A DNA stretch of 64,000 nucleotides from Sandaracinaceae bacterium (GTDB taxonomy: Bacteria > Myxococcota_A > Polyangia > Polyangiales > Sandaracinaceae), in NCBI GenBank assembly GCA_020633195.1, contig JACKEC010000016.1, positions 434,001 through 498,000 of the forward strand, given 5' to 3'. The notes below the pieces were generated by a model that was not told where the DNA came from, did no database searches, and was given only the letters and a program-made list of their open reading frames with translations. Of the stretch, positions 19,443 to 28,564 are shown one piece after another. Both the position numbers and the translations under genes were made by a program. How positions within the stretch are numbered: the stretch's first letter is position 1; the number at the start of each line of letters is the position of its first letter.

Positions 19443-20233
19443 GCGCCGAGCGCCTCGACGTAGTCCGCGTGGAGCGGGTGCGCCGCGCGCTCGCTGGGCC
19501 GGTAGCCCGAGCGGATCTCCCACACCGTCACGCGTCGGTCCTCGAGGCGGAACGCGACCCGCCACTCCGAGATCGCGAGGACGAAGCCCCCGATCTCGTG
19601 GCGATCCGGTCGGATACGCCGATACGGGCGCGGGTGCGGGCTCGTCTCGAGGATCGTGCGCAGCGTCGGCTCGAGCTCGACGCCCCGCGACCCGAGCCAC
19701 GCGAGCTGGGCCGTGGCCCTCGGCTCCACCGTCACGACGAAGCTGCCCTGCGGATCCTCGGGGCGATCCTCGGCCGTCATGGCCGGCGCCTCCGCTTCGA
19801 GCCAGCCCACGCGCGAGCGCGGGATCGCGTCCGTCCAGGGGATGTACGGCTTGACGTCGAGCACCGGCGTGCCGTCGAGGAGATCGACGCCGCTCACGAA
19901 GAGGACCGTCCCCTCGACCCGGAGCAAGCGCATCACGGACAGCGCGATCGGGTTGGGCCGATGCGGCGAGCGCGTCGCGAGGACGCCGCGCTTCGTCTCG
20001 CTCCGGGGCGGGTGGACCTTCGGTCGAAACGTCTCCACGCGGTCCATCCACGCGAGGACCCACACGTGCTCGAAGCCGTCGAGGTCCTCGACCGCGTGCG
20101 CGAGGGACGGGTCGAGCTCGATGCGACCCTCGACGCCCTCGGCGGCTCGCGGCTGCCGCGGCGCGTCGACCTTGCGCGAGAACGGGCTCCGGACGACGCC
20201 GATCGGGTGGACGGGGAGGGGGGGCTCGGACAC
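19439..20233 (-). CDS. trmO: tRNA (t6A37) N6-methyltransferase TrmO
   Basis: 264 residues. TrmO (TsaA/YaeB family) uses S-adenosylmethionine to methylate N6-threonylcarbamoyladenosine at position 37 of tRNAThr. The family signature is clear: VHPIGVVRSPFSRK at the start, FEHVWVLAWMD, SPHRPNPIALSVMRLL and DLLDGTPVLDVKPYIPW, followed by the extended C-terminal domain. The start is a GTG (residues SEPPLPV follow), with no strong ribosome-binding site. It overlaps the downstream 82-residue gene by 4 nt and lies 34 nt after a lipoprotein gene, so the minus-strand run 23698-19194 could be one transcript. Confidence 0.93.
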   Translation of the reverse strand: MSEPPLPVHPIGVVRSPFSRKVDAPRQPRAAEGVEGRIELDPSLAHAVEDLDGFEHVWVLAWMDRVETFRPKVHPPRSETKRGVLATRSPHRPNPIALSVMRLLRVEGTVLFVSGVDLLDGTPVLDVKPYIPWTDAIPRSRVGWLEAEAPAMTAEDRPEDPQGSFVVTVEPRATAQLAWLGSRGVELEPTLRTILETSPHPRPYRRIRPDRHEIGGFVLAISEWRVAFRLEDRRVTVWEIRSGYRPSERAAHPLHADYVEALGA

Positions 20234-20267
20234 GGCCCCCGAGTCTTGCCACGCCGAGCTCGTCTGG

Positions 20268-22832
20268 TCAGCGGACGTGGAGCACCCAGTCCGACGCGCT
20301 CGGAGCCGTGAAGGTCGGTCCGTCCCCCGCGTCGCTGAGGGCCCCCGTGCGCGGATCGAGCCAGACCGCGTCGGCGGGCGCCGGCGCGTCGCTCACCGTC
20401 GTGTCGCCCCCGCCCTCGACGTAGAGGATCCGCTCGCCCGTCGCGTGCCCGTAGCACCAGCGGGCCGGGGCGACGGTGGCGTCGCAGGGCGCCATCGTGG
20501 CGAGATCGATCCCGCGGTCCCGGACCAGCCGCCCCGGGATCGACACCCAGCGCATGCCGAGGGTGGTGTTCGTCGACTCGAGGACCGAGCGCTGGAACAT
20601 CTCGTTGTTGAACACGTCGAGGTGCGCGCCCCCCGTGAACGCGGCCCACGCCTTGCGCCGGAGCAGGGCTGCGTCGGGCTCTCCTGGGCAACAGTCGTTG
20701 TCGCTGACGAGGGGGATCCCCCACGCGTGCTGGGTGCTCACGAGCGCGCGGCGGAAGTCGTCCACCGACTGCGCCGCGCTGTCGGCGGGGGTGCGGTGTC
20801 CCGCGACCGTGCGGTGCTCCGGGAGATCGACGGGCATCACCAAGTGCGTCGGGTGACCCGCGTCGGCCTCGACCGCGTGAATCCGCGCGGCCAGCCGGGC
20901 GTGGAACGGGTGCGCGGCGACGGCCGCGGGGTCGCTCGGCGGGACCCAGCGCGGCTCGTTGCAGGTCTCCCAGACCACGTTCGGGTGGTGGCCGACCCGG
21001 CGCACCACCTCCTCCACGAAGGCCACGTTGCGCGCGTAGATGGGCCCGTCGACGTCGGCCCACGCCGCCTCCGAGGCGAAGGACACGCCGTTGGCGTTGT
21101 TCTGCGCAGCGAAGAAGTCGAAGTCCTCGAACCCGAAGCTGCGGCCGAAGCCGGCGTGCCAGCAGTCCAGCAAGAGAAGTTGCACGACGATCCCCGCCGC
21201 TTCGGCGCGCGCGACGGTGTGCTCGAGCTCGTCGAAGTACGCCTCGTTCCACGCGTCGAGGTCGAGCCGCGGGAGGCCGTCGATGGCCACGCCCGGGCCC
21301 GTGCGAGCGTAGGGCGTCAGCACGAACGCGTCCCACGTCGCCGGCATCCCGGGCGTCGCGTGGGGCAGCGCCCCCCAGTTGATCCACACGCGGAACAGGT
21401 CGATCCCCTCGGCCGCGAGCCGGTCGACGAGCGCGTCGTCGTACGCGCGGTAGTCGCCGGCGTAGTCCGGCCCCGTCATGTTGAGGCCCGCGCCCGGGTA
21501 GTAGCCGGTCGGGTACCAAGGCCGACCATCGCGCACGAACCGACGACCGTCTCGGGGATCGATCGCGGGCGGGCTCGGTCCGCTCACGCCGGCGTCCTCG
21601 GGCGGGGTCCCGCCGTCGAGCCCCGTCGCGCCTCCGTCCATCGAAGGCGGCGGTGCGTCGGGCCACTCGCCGGTGAGCGTCCCCTCGCACCCGTCGGCCG
21701 ACCGCAGGCAGCGCTGGACTCGGGAGCTCCCGTCCCCCGTGAGCCCCGCGAGCCAGAAGCCCGAGCGGGCGGTGTCGACCCCCACCGCGTTCACGAGGCG
21801 CACGCCCGAGGGCTCGAGGATCACGATCGGGGACGCGCCCTCGACGAAGTCGCGATCGAACGCCGCCAGCACGCCGGTCGCGCTCGCGAACCCCGCGCCT
21901 CCATCCCAGCCCGTCGCGCCCGTCGCGAGGACCAGGTCGCCGTCGAGCGCGAGGTCCACGAACCCGTCGACTCCGTCGGTCGGGTCGAGTCGGCTCGTCG
22001 CCTCGACGACGCCGGTGTCGAGATCGACGCGGACGAGGAACGCGGCGCCCCGCCCCGGCCCTTCGATGAGGTAGCCCCCGAGCCACGCGCGGCCCCCGTC
22101 GATCGCGAGCGCGGTCACCGTGGGCTCGCCGGGGCCGATCGGGATCGCCGGCCCGCTCGCCGCGGGGGAGCAGGCGCACCCCGCGCGCGCGCAGGTCGAC
22201 TCCGAGTAGCGATGGAGCGCGATCGAGTCGGCGCTCGAGACGGCCAGGTAGACCCTGTCTCCATCGGTCGCGAGCGCGCGCGCGCGGCGCCCCTCGGGGG
22301 CCGTGAGGGGACAGGCTTCGCCCGCGCCGTCGACCCGAACCAGCAGCGCTCGCGAGGGGCCCGCGCTCGAGACGTCGCCCGCGAGATACAGCGCGTCGCC
22401 CGCCGCGGCGACGTCGGCGAAGGCCTCGACGGAGCCGGGATCGCCCAGCGCGGCCACGTACGCGAGCGGGCCGTCGAGCGCCCCACGGACGAGCACGCCG
22501 TCGTCGGAGGTGGCTCCGACGGCGAACCGCTCCCCATTGCGCACGGCGCCCGCGGTCAGGCTCGCGCGGTCCGCGCCCTCGGGCCGCGCGCGCTCCTCCC
22601 TCGCGAGCTGCCCGCGACACGCGTCGATCGTCCCGATCCAGCCGTCGTCTCCGGCGCGTCCGAAGGCGAACAGGCCCACGTCGCTCGACGCCAGGTCCTC
22701 GACGACGGCGTCGGGGAGCGAGAGGGACCAGCGATCGAGGCAGGCCTCGCCGGGGCCGGCGTCGGAGCCCGCGGGGCCCGCCTCGTCGCAGCCCGCGAGG
22801 ACCACGAGGAGCGCCGCGACGAGCCGCGTCAT
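20268..22832 (-). CDS. lipoprotein: N-terminal propeller plus glycoside-hydrolase-like barrel
   Basis: 854 residues with a lipobox (VVLAGC) and an Ala-Gly-Pro linker. Residues about 30-400 look like beta-propeller blades (GDALYLAGDVSSAG, DGGRAWLGGYLIEG, DGDLVLATGATGWDGG). After a Gly/Asp-rich linker, residues about 440-854 form a TIM-barrel-like domain: GRRFVRDGRPWYPTGYYPG, DLFRVWINW, then VVWETCNEPRW, where Glu626 is placed like the acid/base Glu of clan GH-A enzymes. A second catalytic Glu was not found; IPLVSDNDCC has Asp where one might be expected, so activity is uncertain. The ATGA overlap with the upstream lipoprotein gene suggests coupled synthesis. Confidence 0.7.
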   Translation of the reverse strand: MTRLVAALLVVLAGCDEAGPAGSDAGPGEACLDRWSLSLPDAVVEDLASSDVGLFAFGRAGDDGWIGTIDACRGQLAREERARPEGADRASLTAGAVRNGERFAVGATSDDGVLVRGALDGPLAYVAALGDPGSVEAFADVAAAGDALYLAGDVSSAGPSRALLVRVDGAGEACPLTAPEGRRARALATDGDRVYLAVSSADSIALHRYSESTCARAGCACSPAASGPAIPIGPGEPTVTALAIDGGRAWLGGYLIEGPGRGAAFLVRVDLDTGVVEATSRLDPTDGVDGFVDLALDGDLVLATGATGWDGGAGFASATGVLAAFDRDFVEGASPIVILEPSGVRLVNAVGVDTARSGFWLAGLTGDGSSRVQRCLRSADGCEGTLTGEWPDAPPPSMDGGATGLDGGTPPEDAGVSGPSPPAIDPRDGRRFVRDGRPWYPTGYYPGAGLNMTGPDYAGDYRAYDDALVDRLAAEGIDLFRVWINWGALPHATPGMPATWDAFVLTPYARTGPGVAIDGLPRLDLDAWNEAYFDELEHTVARAEAAGIVVQLLLLDCWHAGFGRSFGFEDFDFFAAQNNANGVSFASEAAWADVDGPIYARNVAFVEEVVRRVGHHPNVVWETCNEPRWVPPSDPAAVAAHPFHARLAARIHAVEADAGHPTHLVMPVDLPEHRTVAGHRTPADSAAQSVDDFRRALVSTQHAWGIPLVSDNDCCPGEPDAALLRRKAWAAFTGGAHLDVFNNEMFQRSVLESTNTTLGMRWVSIPGRLVRDRGIDLATMAPCDATVAPARWCYGHATGERILYVEGGGDTTVSDAPAPADAVWLDPRTGALSDAGDGPTFTAPSASDWVLHVR

Positions 22833-23698
22833 CGGCACGCCGTGTAGCGGAGGTTTCGATACGTCCAGCCGAACGCCGGGAGGTGGCAGCAGGCGTCGCC
22901 CGGGCCGCCGCCCGGCGCGTAGCACTCCACCGACCGGTCGATGCTCGTGAACAGCACGAGGGGCTCCCCCGCGCGGGCGACGAGCTCGAGCCGCGGGTCC
23001 ATCGTGCCCGTGCGGCTCACGCCGCCCACGTCGAGGTCGACCGCGCGGGTGGTCGCGTCCATGTGCATCCGGACGGGGGTCGAGACGCCGAGCGCGAGGG
23101 GGGAGGGCGGCCGCGACGCGAGGATCTCGTGCTGGTCTCCCGAGCACGAGCTCCCCACGGACTCGGCGTAGTAGCTCTCGACCCACAGATCGTTCTGCGT
23201 CGGCCCGCGCGCCGCGAGCTCGAAGAGGTTGCCGCCGCGACACCAACGCTCGCCCTTGCGCACCTCCAGCAAGATCTGGAACGGCGACATCATGCGGCCC
23301 GACGCGGGGTTGAAGCAGTCGGGCTGCCACTGTCCGGGCTCCACCTCGAGCTCGACGGTGAGGGTCCTGTACGAGACGTCCGGGTCCAGGGACAGCTGAA
23401 CCCCTCGCGACCGGTCGCTGTCGCTGACCGTGTAGGACGCCCAGGTGGCGGTGCCCGAGACGCAGGCCTCGCCCGCGTCCGGGGCCGGGGACCCCGCGTC
23501 GTCCGGCCCCGGCGAGCCAGCGTCCATCGTGCCCGCGTCCGTCGCGCCCGCGTCGGCCCGCGCGCCCGCGTCCGAGGTCCACACCGGCGTCGGCGGGCCC
23601 GCGTCGCGTGCCTCGCCGCCGTCGCCGTCCCGGGCCCGGACGTCACCGTCGCAGCCCGAGGCCATCAGGAGCAGCGCGGCGGTCAGCGCACGGAGCAT
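22829..23698 (-). CDS. lipoprotein with Asp-Ala-Gly linker
   Basis: 289 residues: lipobox (LLMASGC), then a low-complexity DAG/GADAG linker to about residue 75, then a beta-rich globular domain of about 210 residues with several cysteines (CFNPASGRMM, GERWCRGGNLFELAARGP, SVGSSCSGDQHE). The domain looks like a carbohydrate-binding or lyase-type beta-sandwich, but I cannot name the family. A TAGGCT box ends 6 nt before the ATG, implying leaderless transcription. Its stop overlaps the start of the glycoside-hydrolase-like gene (ATGA), so the two are probably partners at the cell surface. Confidence 0.7.
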   Translation of the reverse strand: MLRALTAALLLMASGCDGDVRARDGDGGEARDAGPPTPVWTSDAGARADAGATDAGTMDAGSPGPDDAGSPAPDAGEACVSGTATWASYTVSDSDRSRGVQLSLDPDVSYRTLTVELEVEPGQWQPDCFNPASGRMMSPFQILLEVRKGERWCRGGNLFELAARGPTQNDLWVESYYAESVGSSCSGDQHEILASRPPSPLALGVSTPVRMHMDATTRAVDLDVGGVSRTGTMDPRLELVARAGEPLVLFTSIDRSVECYAPGGGPGDACCHLPAFGWTYRNLRYTACR

Positions 23699-23816
23699 TC
23701 TCCCAGCCTAGCCGTGCCAGGGTTCGACGAGCACTTACTCCGAGTTACTGGCCCGCGCGTAGGGCCCGACGGGTACCCCTGGAACCCCCATGGAACCCAG
23801 ATCGTGCACGTCGGGG

Positions 23817-23845
23817 CTTCCCAGCCCGGGTCAGATGGTTATTCT
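23817..23845 (+). promoter_or_regulatory. promoter of second hcp-like gene
   Basis: CTTCCC (23817-23822) and TATTCT (23840-23845) with a 17-nt spacer, the same arrangement as upstream of the first copy, although the flanking DNA differs. Leader length to the start codon is similar and ends in the same AACCAAGGAGAAAACGAAA stretch. Confidence 0.65.
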
Positions 23846-23898
23846 GCGCCGGTCCTCGAAGACGAGGGCACTCGGAACCAACCAAGGAGAAAACGAAA

Positions 23899-24420
23899 AT
23901 GGCCTTCAATAGTAATCTCGAGCTCAAGGTCGCGGGCGAAGCTGTCGCGGTGGAGTTTGGCGAGGACACCACGATGACCCATCAGGGCGAGGTCGACGTG
24001 TCCGCCTGGATCGAGTGTCATGAGTTCGAGGTCGCCGTCACGACCGGTCAGCAGGGCAGCCACGGCTCGAGCCAGGCGACCGGCCACCGGATCTGGCAGC
24101 CGGCGCGCTTCGTCATCCGGATGGGCAAGAGCACCCCGGTGATCTTCGAGGCCGCGCGCCGCAACCAGCGCGTCGACCTGACCCTCCACATGTTCCACCG
24201 CCACCACGACACGGGCGAGGTCACGGAGTTCTGGAACTACGGCATCGAGCAGGGTCGCTTCACCTCGGTCCGCATCGTTCAGCCGCACACGCTTCACGCG
24301 CACTCGGCCACGCTCCACGACTACTGCGAGATCCAGGTCGTCCCGAACGTCAGCAAGGGCGAGTCGCTCACCGGCGGCACCGCGTTCATCGACGACTGGG
24401 CGCAGAACAGCGCGGCCTGA
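23899..24420 (+). CDS. hcp: Hcp-like type VI secretion tube protein, copy 2
   Basis: 173 residues, differing from the 18453 gene at about six positions: one Leu/Ile change at 73 and a cluster at 130-136, where copy 1 reads NTLNTET and copy 2 HTLHAHS. In Hcp structures, surface loops like this vary while the barrel is fixed. The first 20 or so codons, including the AT-rich AATAGTAAT, and the ribosome-binding site are identical in the two copies. The same T6SS tube-protein role is expected, and no other T6SS gene is adjacent. Recent duplication or gene conversion explains the similarity. Confidence 0.85.
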   Translation: MAFNSNLELKVAGEAVAVEFGEDTTMTHQGEVDVSAWIECHEFEVAVTTGQQGSHGSSQATGHRIWQPARFVIRMGKSTPVIFEAARRNQRVDLTLHMFHRHHDTGEVTEFWNYGIEQGRFTSVRIVQPHTLHAHSATLHDYCEIQVVPNVSKGESLTGGTAFIDDWAQNSAA

Positions 24421-24441
24421 TCACCGCCTGATCGCTCCCGA

Positions 24442-24474
24442 CGGCGCCGGATCGCTTCACGCGGTCCGGCGTCG
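24442..24474 (+). terminator. terminator hairpin after hcp copy 2
   Basis: CGGCGCCGGA / TCCGGCGTCG arms (10 bp with one G.T pair) with loop TCGCTTCACGCGG, the same element that follows hcp copy 1. Confidence 0.55.
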
Positions 24475-24513
24475 CCGCGTTTCCGTTACCTACGCGCCCG
24501 GATGACGCCGGAT

Positions 24514-24544
24514 CGCCTCACGCGGTCCGGCGTCGCCGCGTCTG
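24514..24544. terminator. second copy of the hcp terminator hairpin
   Basis: Perfect 9-bp arms GACGCCGGA / TCCGGCGTC with a near-identical loop (TCGCCTCACGCGG) lie 40 nt after the previous copy and 3 nt before the stop of the convergent Coq4-like gene. It could serve both strands. Confidence 0.55.
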
Positions 24545-24547
24545 GGC

Positions 24548-25246
24548 TCAGGCGGCCTCGGCGAGCACGCGCTCGGGGGTCGACGCCGTGAGCGCCGCCT
24601 CCACCCCGTCGAGGTCGAGCGCGAATTCGGCGCGCAGCTCCTCGAGCGGCTGGTCCCAGCGCTCCGCGAACGCGAGGCCGAAGAGCGACTTCGCGCGCGT
24701 CCCGAGCAGCCACCCGCGCGCGATCTCGCGCATGCGGTGGCGTGCGTCGTCCATGCCCTTGAAGAGCGTGTTCATCATGCCGACCGCGAGCAGCAGGACC
24801 GGGAGCGGGCCCTCGAGCTGCGCGAGGTAGAAGGTCTGCAGGCCGAGCTCGCCCGCGACGTCCGTGTCGAAGCCCGTGAGCACGTGCCAGAGGTCGTGGG
24901 TCTCCCGCAGGTGGTTGCGGATCCAGTCCATGTCCTTCTCGCCCTCGACGAGCTTGAGGTCCTCGTGCGACAGCCCGCGGGCGCCCATGAAGCTCGCGTA
25001 CGCGTGGCCGAGCGTGCCCTCCGGGAGCCGGCCGAGCGCGGCCTGGTCGACGGGGCCGAGGCGCGGCTTGGCCTCGAAGATCTCGGCGACGGCGGGGTCC
25101 GAGCGGAGGTTCTCGATCATCTCGCGCAGCTGATCGGACTCCTCGGAGATGTCCGCGAGCACGAACACTTCGTCGAGGTTCGTCGGATCTTGGACGATGC
25201 GGACGAACGCGCGCGCGTAACGAAATGCCTGGATCGGACCCATCAT
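24548..25246 (-). CDS. Coq4-family protein
   Basis: 232 residues. COQ4 proteins scaffold ubiquinone biosynthesis and, in some bacteria and eukaryotes, act on the quinone ring. The diagnostic zinc-site region is present: HDLWHVLTGFDTD (His118, Asp119, His122 counted from the GTG at 25249), followed by GELGLQTFYLAQL. The ATG at 25246 is preferred over that GTG because GGGAGG is then 6 nt upstream. The gene faces a TetR regulator across a perfect 8-bp inverted repeat, so repression by that protein is likely. No other quinone genes are adjacent. Confidence 0.88.
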   Translation of the reverse strand: MMGPIQAFRYARAFVRIVQDPTNLDEVFVLADISEESDQLREMIENLRSDPAVAEIFEAKPRLGPVDQAALGRLPEGTLGHAYASFMGARGLSHEDLKLVEGEKDMDWIRNHLRETHDLWHVLTGFDTDVAGELGLQTFYLAQLEGPLPVLLLAVGMMNTLFKGMDDARHRMREIARGWLLGTRAKSLFGLAFAERWDQPLEELRAEFALDLDGVEAALTASTPERVLAEAA

Positions 25247-25274
25247 CACTGGCCTCCCTTGCGTGACGACTAAT

Positions 25275-25294
25275 ATGTGAGCTATTGCTCACAT
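25275..25294. promoter_or_regulatory. predicted TetR operator
   Basis: A perfect inverted repeat ATGTGAGC-TATT-GCTCACAT lies in the 80-nt divergent region between the Coq4-like gene and the TetR gene. Its length and 4-nt spacer fit a TetR-family dimer site, and its position would let the regulator control both directions. Confidence 0.7.
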
Positions 25295-25326
25295 TCACAA
25301 CTCGCATTCGAATCGAGGTCCGAGCG

Positions 25327-25953
25327 ATGGCGCGCAGAGTGCGCACGAGCCCCAGAAAACGGCCGCGACAGGAGCGATCCAAGGCGACCGTGGACGCGAT
25401 CCTCGACGCCACCGCTCACGTTCTGGTGAGGGAGGGCTACGACAAGACCAGCACCAACCGCGTCGCGGAGCGCGCGGGGGTGAGCGTCGGCTCGGTCTAC
25501 CAGTACTTCCCGAACAAGGAGGCGCTCGTCGGCGAGCTCGTCGACCGGTACTCGCGGCACATCACCGACATGGTCGTCGGTGAGCTCGCGACGCTCGCCG
25601 ATCAGCCGCCCTCGGTGGTCGCGCCGAGGCTCGTGGCCGCGATGATCCGCCTCAAGCGAGAGGACCCCAAGCTCGCGCGCGTGCTCCGCGAGCAGATCCC
25701 GAGGGTCGGGCGGATGCAGCGCTACGAGCAGCAGCTCGACGAGATCGTCGCGGCGACCACGCTGTACCTCGCGCGCCACCGGGAGCTGCTGCGCGCCGAG
25801 GAGATCGAGGTGATGGCCTTCATCGCGGTCCACACCGTGGACGCGGCGACGCACGCGGGCGTGGTGTCGAAGCCGGGGCTCGACGACGAGACCCTCGCGC
25901 GTCACGTCGGCGATTTGGTGCTTTCCTATCTGCTGCGACAGCCCCAGAGCTAG
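25327..25953 (+). CDS. TetR/AcrR-family transcriptional regulator
   Basis: 208 residues starting MARRVRTSPRKRPRQ. The N-terminal helix-turn-helix is typical (ILDATAHVLVREGYDKTSTN, then VSVGSVYQYFPNKEALVGEL), followed by a helical ligand-binding domain. A TTG inside the operator (25285) would be a poorer start. The gene is divergent from the Coq4-like gene and followed after 5 nt by a metallo-hydrolase, which is probably in its operon. Autoregulation and repression through the inverted repeat at 25275 are likely. The inducer is unknown; the Coq4 neighbour hints at a lipid or quinone-like compound. Confidence 0.9.
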   Translation: MARRVRTSPRKRPRQERSKATVDAILDATAHVLVREGYDKTSTNRVAERAGVSVGSVYQYFPNKEALVGELVDRYSRHITDMVVGELATLADQPPSVVAPRLVAAMIRLKREDPKLARVLREQIPRVGRMQRYEQQLDEIVAATTLYLARHRELLRAEEIEVMAFIAVHTVDAATHAGVVSKPGLDDETLARHVGDLVLSYLLRQPQS

Positions 25954-25958
25954 CCGGC

Positions 25959-26987
25959 ATGTCCTCACGCTCCGAGCTCTTCCGCAGCCCGTTCCTGACC
26001 AGCCGCTGGCGCGGACCGGTGACCGATCACTTCGACGGGCAGCGCTTCTGGAACCTCCCGCGGGTCGCGCACGGCAGCGCCGGCGACCTCGCGAAGTGGA
26101 TGACGCACCGCGAGCGCGGCCCGTGGGAGCGGCGCCCGCGGGATCCGGGGCCGCCGCCGGCGGTGCGCGTGGACGAGCTGCGCGTGACCTTCGTCGGCCA
26201 CGCGACTTGCTTGATACAAGTAGCTGGCGTCAACGTGCTCACCGACCCGGTGTGGGCCGACCGCGTCAGCCCGGTCTCGTTCGCGGGGCCGAGGCGCTTC
26301 ACCGCGCCGGGGATCCGCTTCGAGGACCTGCCGCCGATCGACCTGGTCCTCCTCAGCCACGATCACTACGACCACCTGTGCGAGCCGACGACGCGGCGCC
26401 TCGCGCGCGAGCACGCGCCGACGGTGGTGACGGGGCTCGGCAACGCGGCGCTCCTCGGTGCGTACGGGATCGAGCGGTGCCACGAGCTCGACTGGTGGGA
26501 CCGGGTCGAGGTCGGCGACGCGACGATCACGTTCGTGCCCGCGCAGCACTTCTCGGGGCGGGGCGTCGGTGATCGCGATCGCACCCTGTGGGGCGGCCTC
26601 GTGCTCGAGGTGGACGGCCGCCGCGTCTACTTCGCGGGCGACACCGGCATGAACGGGCCGATGTTCGAGCAGATCCGCGAGCGGTGCGGCGCCCCCGATC
26701 TCGCGCTGATGCCGATCGGGGCGTTCCGGCCCGAGTGGTTCATGAGCCGCGTGCACGTCTCGCCGGCCGAGGCGGTCGAGGCGGCGCGGCTCGTCGGGGC
26801 GCGGGTGTCCGTGCCGATCCACTTCGGCGCGTTCGCGCTCGCCGACGACGGACAGGACGAGCCGCTGCGCGCGCTCGAGGCGGCGCTCGCGGAGGCCGAC
26901 GACGGATCGGAGTGGCGCGTGCTCACCGAAGGCGCGGCGTACGACGTCGCCGTGGCGAGCGCCGATCAGCGCCGCGTCAGCGTGTAG
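25959..26987 (+). CDS. MBL-fold metallo-hydrolase (NAPE-PLD/UlaG-like)
   Basis: 342 residues. The metal-binding signature HDHYDH is at 134-139, with VTFVGHATCLIQ and NVLTDPVWADRVSP before it and PAQHFSGR, YFAGDTGMNG and VPIHFGAF after it. This order is that of N-acylphosphatidylethanolamine phospholipase D-like and UlaG-like hydrolases, which use two metal ions to cleave phosphodiester or lactone bonds. There is no signal peptide. It follows the TetR gene by 5 nt, implying joint expression. The 3' end overlaps a convergent lipoprotein gene by 22 nt. A lipid-linked substrate is possible but not shown. Confidence 0.88.
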   Translation: MSSRSELFRSPFLTSRWRGPVTDHFDGQRFWNLPRVAHGSAGDLAKWMTHRERGPWERRPRDPGPPPAVRVDELRVTFVGHATCLIQVAGVNVLTDPVWADRVSPVSFAGPRRFTAPGIRFEDLPPIDLVLLSHDHYDHLCEPTTRRLAREHAPTVVTGLGNAALLGAYGIERCHELDWWDRVEVGDATITFVPAQHFSGRGVGDRDRTLWGGLVLEVDGRRVYFAGDTGMNGPMFEQIRERCGAPDLALMPIGAFRPEWFMSRVHVSPAEAVEAARLVGARVSVPIHFGAFALADDGQDEPLRALEAALAEADDGSEWRVLTEGAAYDVAVASADQRRVSV

Positions 26988-27382
26988 ACGTTCTCGACGA
27001 AGCCCTGGCGGTCGAAGCCGATGACCATGGTCGGCCCCCACGGGACGCCCTCGCGCTGGCCGACCTCGTAGATCCAGTCCGTCGGCAGGAAGTCGTGCTC
27101 GGAGCAGATCGGCCGGGTGCCGCAGTCCTCGCCCCGGCCGAGCTGCGTCTCGACCTCGGCGCGCCGCATCCCGTCGAAGACGTTGCCGTCGCGCACGTCC
27201 TCGACGAGCTGGTTGTGGTCCTCGAGCGCGGTCGCGTCGCCCTGCGCGAGCTCCGCGGTCATCGCCTCTCGGAGCCGGGAGATGGTCGTCTCCCGATCGA
27301 CGCTGGCGCCCCCGCAGCCCGGCGCGAGGCCGGCGGCGAGCGCGAGAGCCACGAGCCCGATCCACGTCACTTCGCGGTGCAT
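26966..27382 (-). CDS. small lipoprotein
   Basis: 138 residues: signal peptide with lipobox (LAPGC), then a helical region (TTISRLREAMTAELAQGDA) and a C-terminal beta part (DWIYEVGQREGVPWGPTMVI) with two cysteines. The C-terminal part resembles small outer-membrane assembly lipoproteins of the SmpA/BamE kind, but this is only a weak impression. A TAGACT box lies 6 nt before the ATG and overlaps the divergent acyl-CoA dehydrogenase promoter, so both genes may start leaderless. Confidence 0.65.
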   Translation of the reverse strand: MHREVTWIGLVALALAAGLAPGCGGASVDRETTISRLREAMTAELAQGDATALEDHNQLVEDVRDGNVFDGMRRAEVETQLGRGEDCGTRPICSEHDFLPTDWIYEVGQREGVPWGPTMVIGFDRQGFVENVYTLTRR

Positions 27383-27417
27383 GGCCGGAGTCTAACCCGT
27401 GATAGGTTCCTCGCGGC

Positions 27418-28563
<1,146 letters not shown>

Positions 28564-28564
28564 C

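Noticed and set aside
18453..24420. A type VI secretion gene cluster between the hcp copies
   Set aside because: The genes between are trmO, a small protein and two lipoproteins; no TssB/C, ClpV, VgrG or baseplate signatures were found.
25285..25326. Earlier TTG start for the TetR gene
   Set aside because: It would lie inside the operator palindrome; the ATG at 25327 gives a normal N-terminus.
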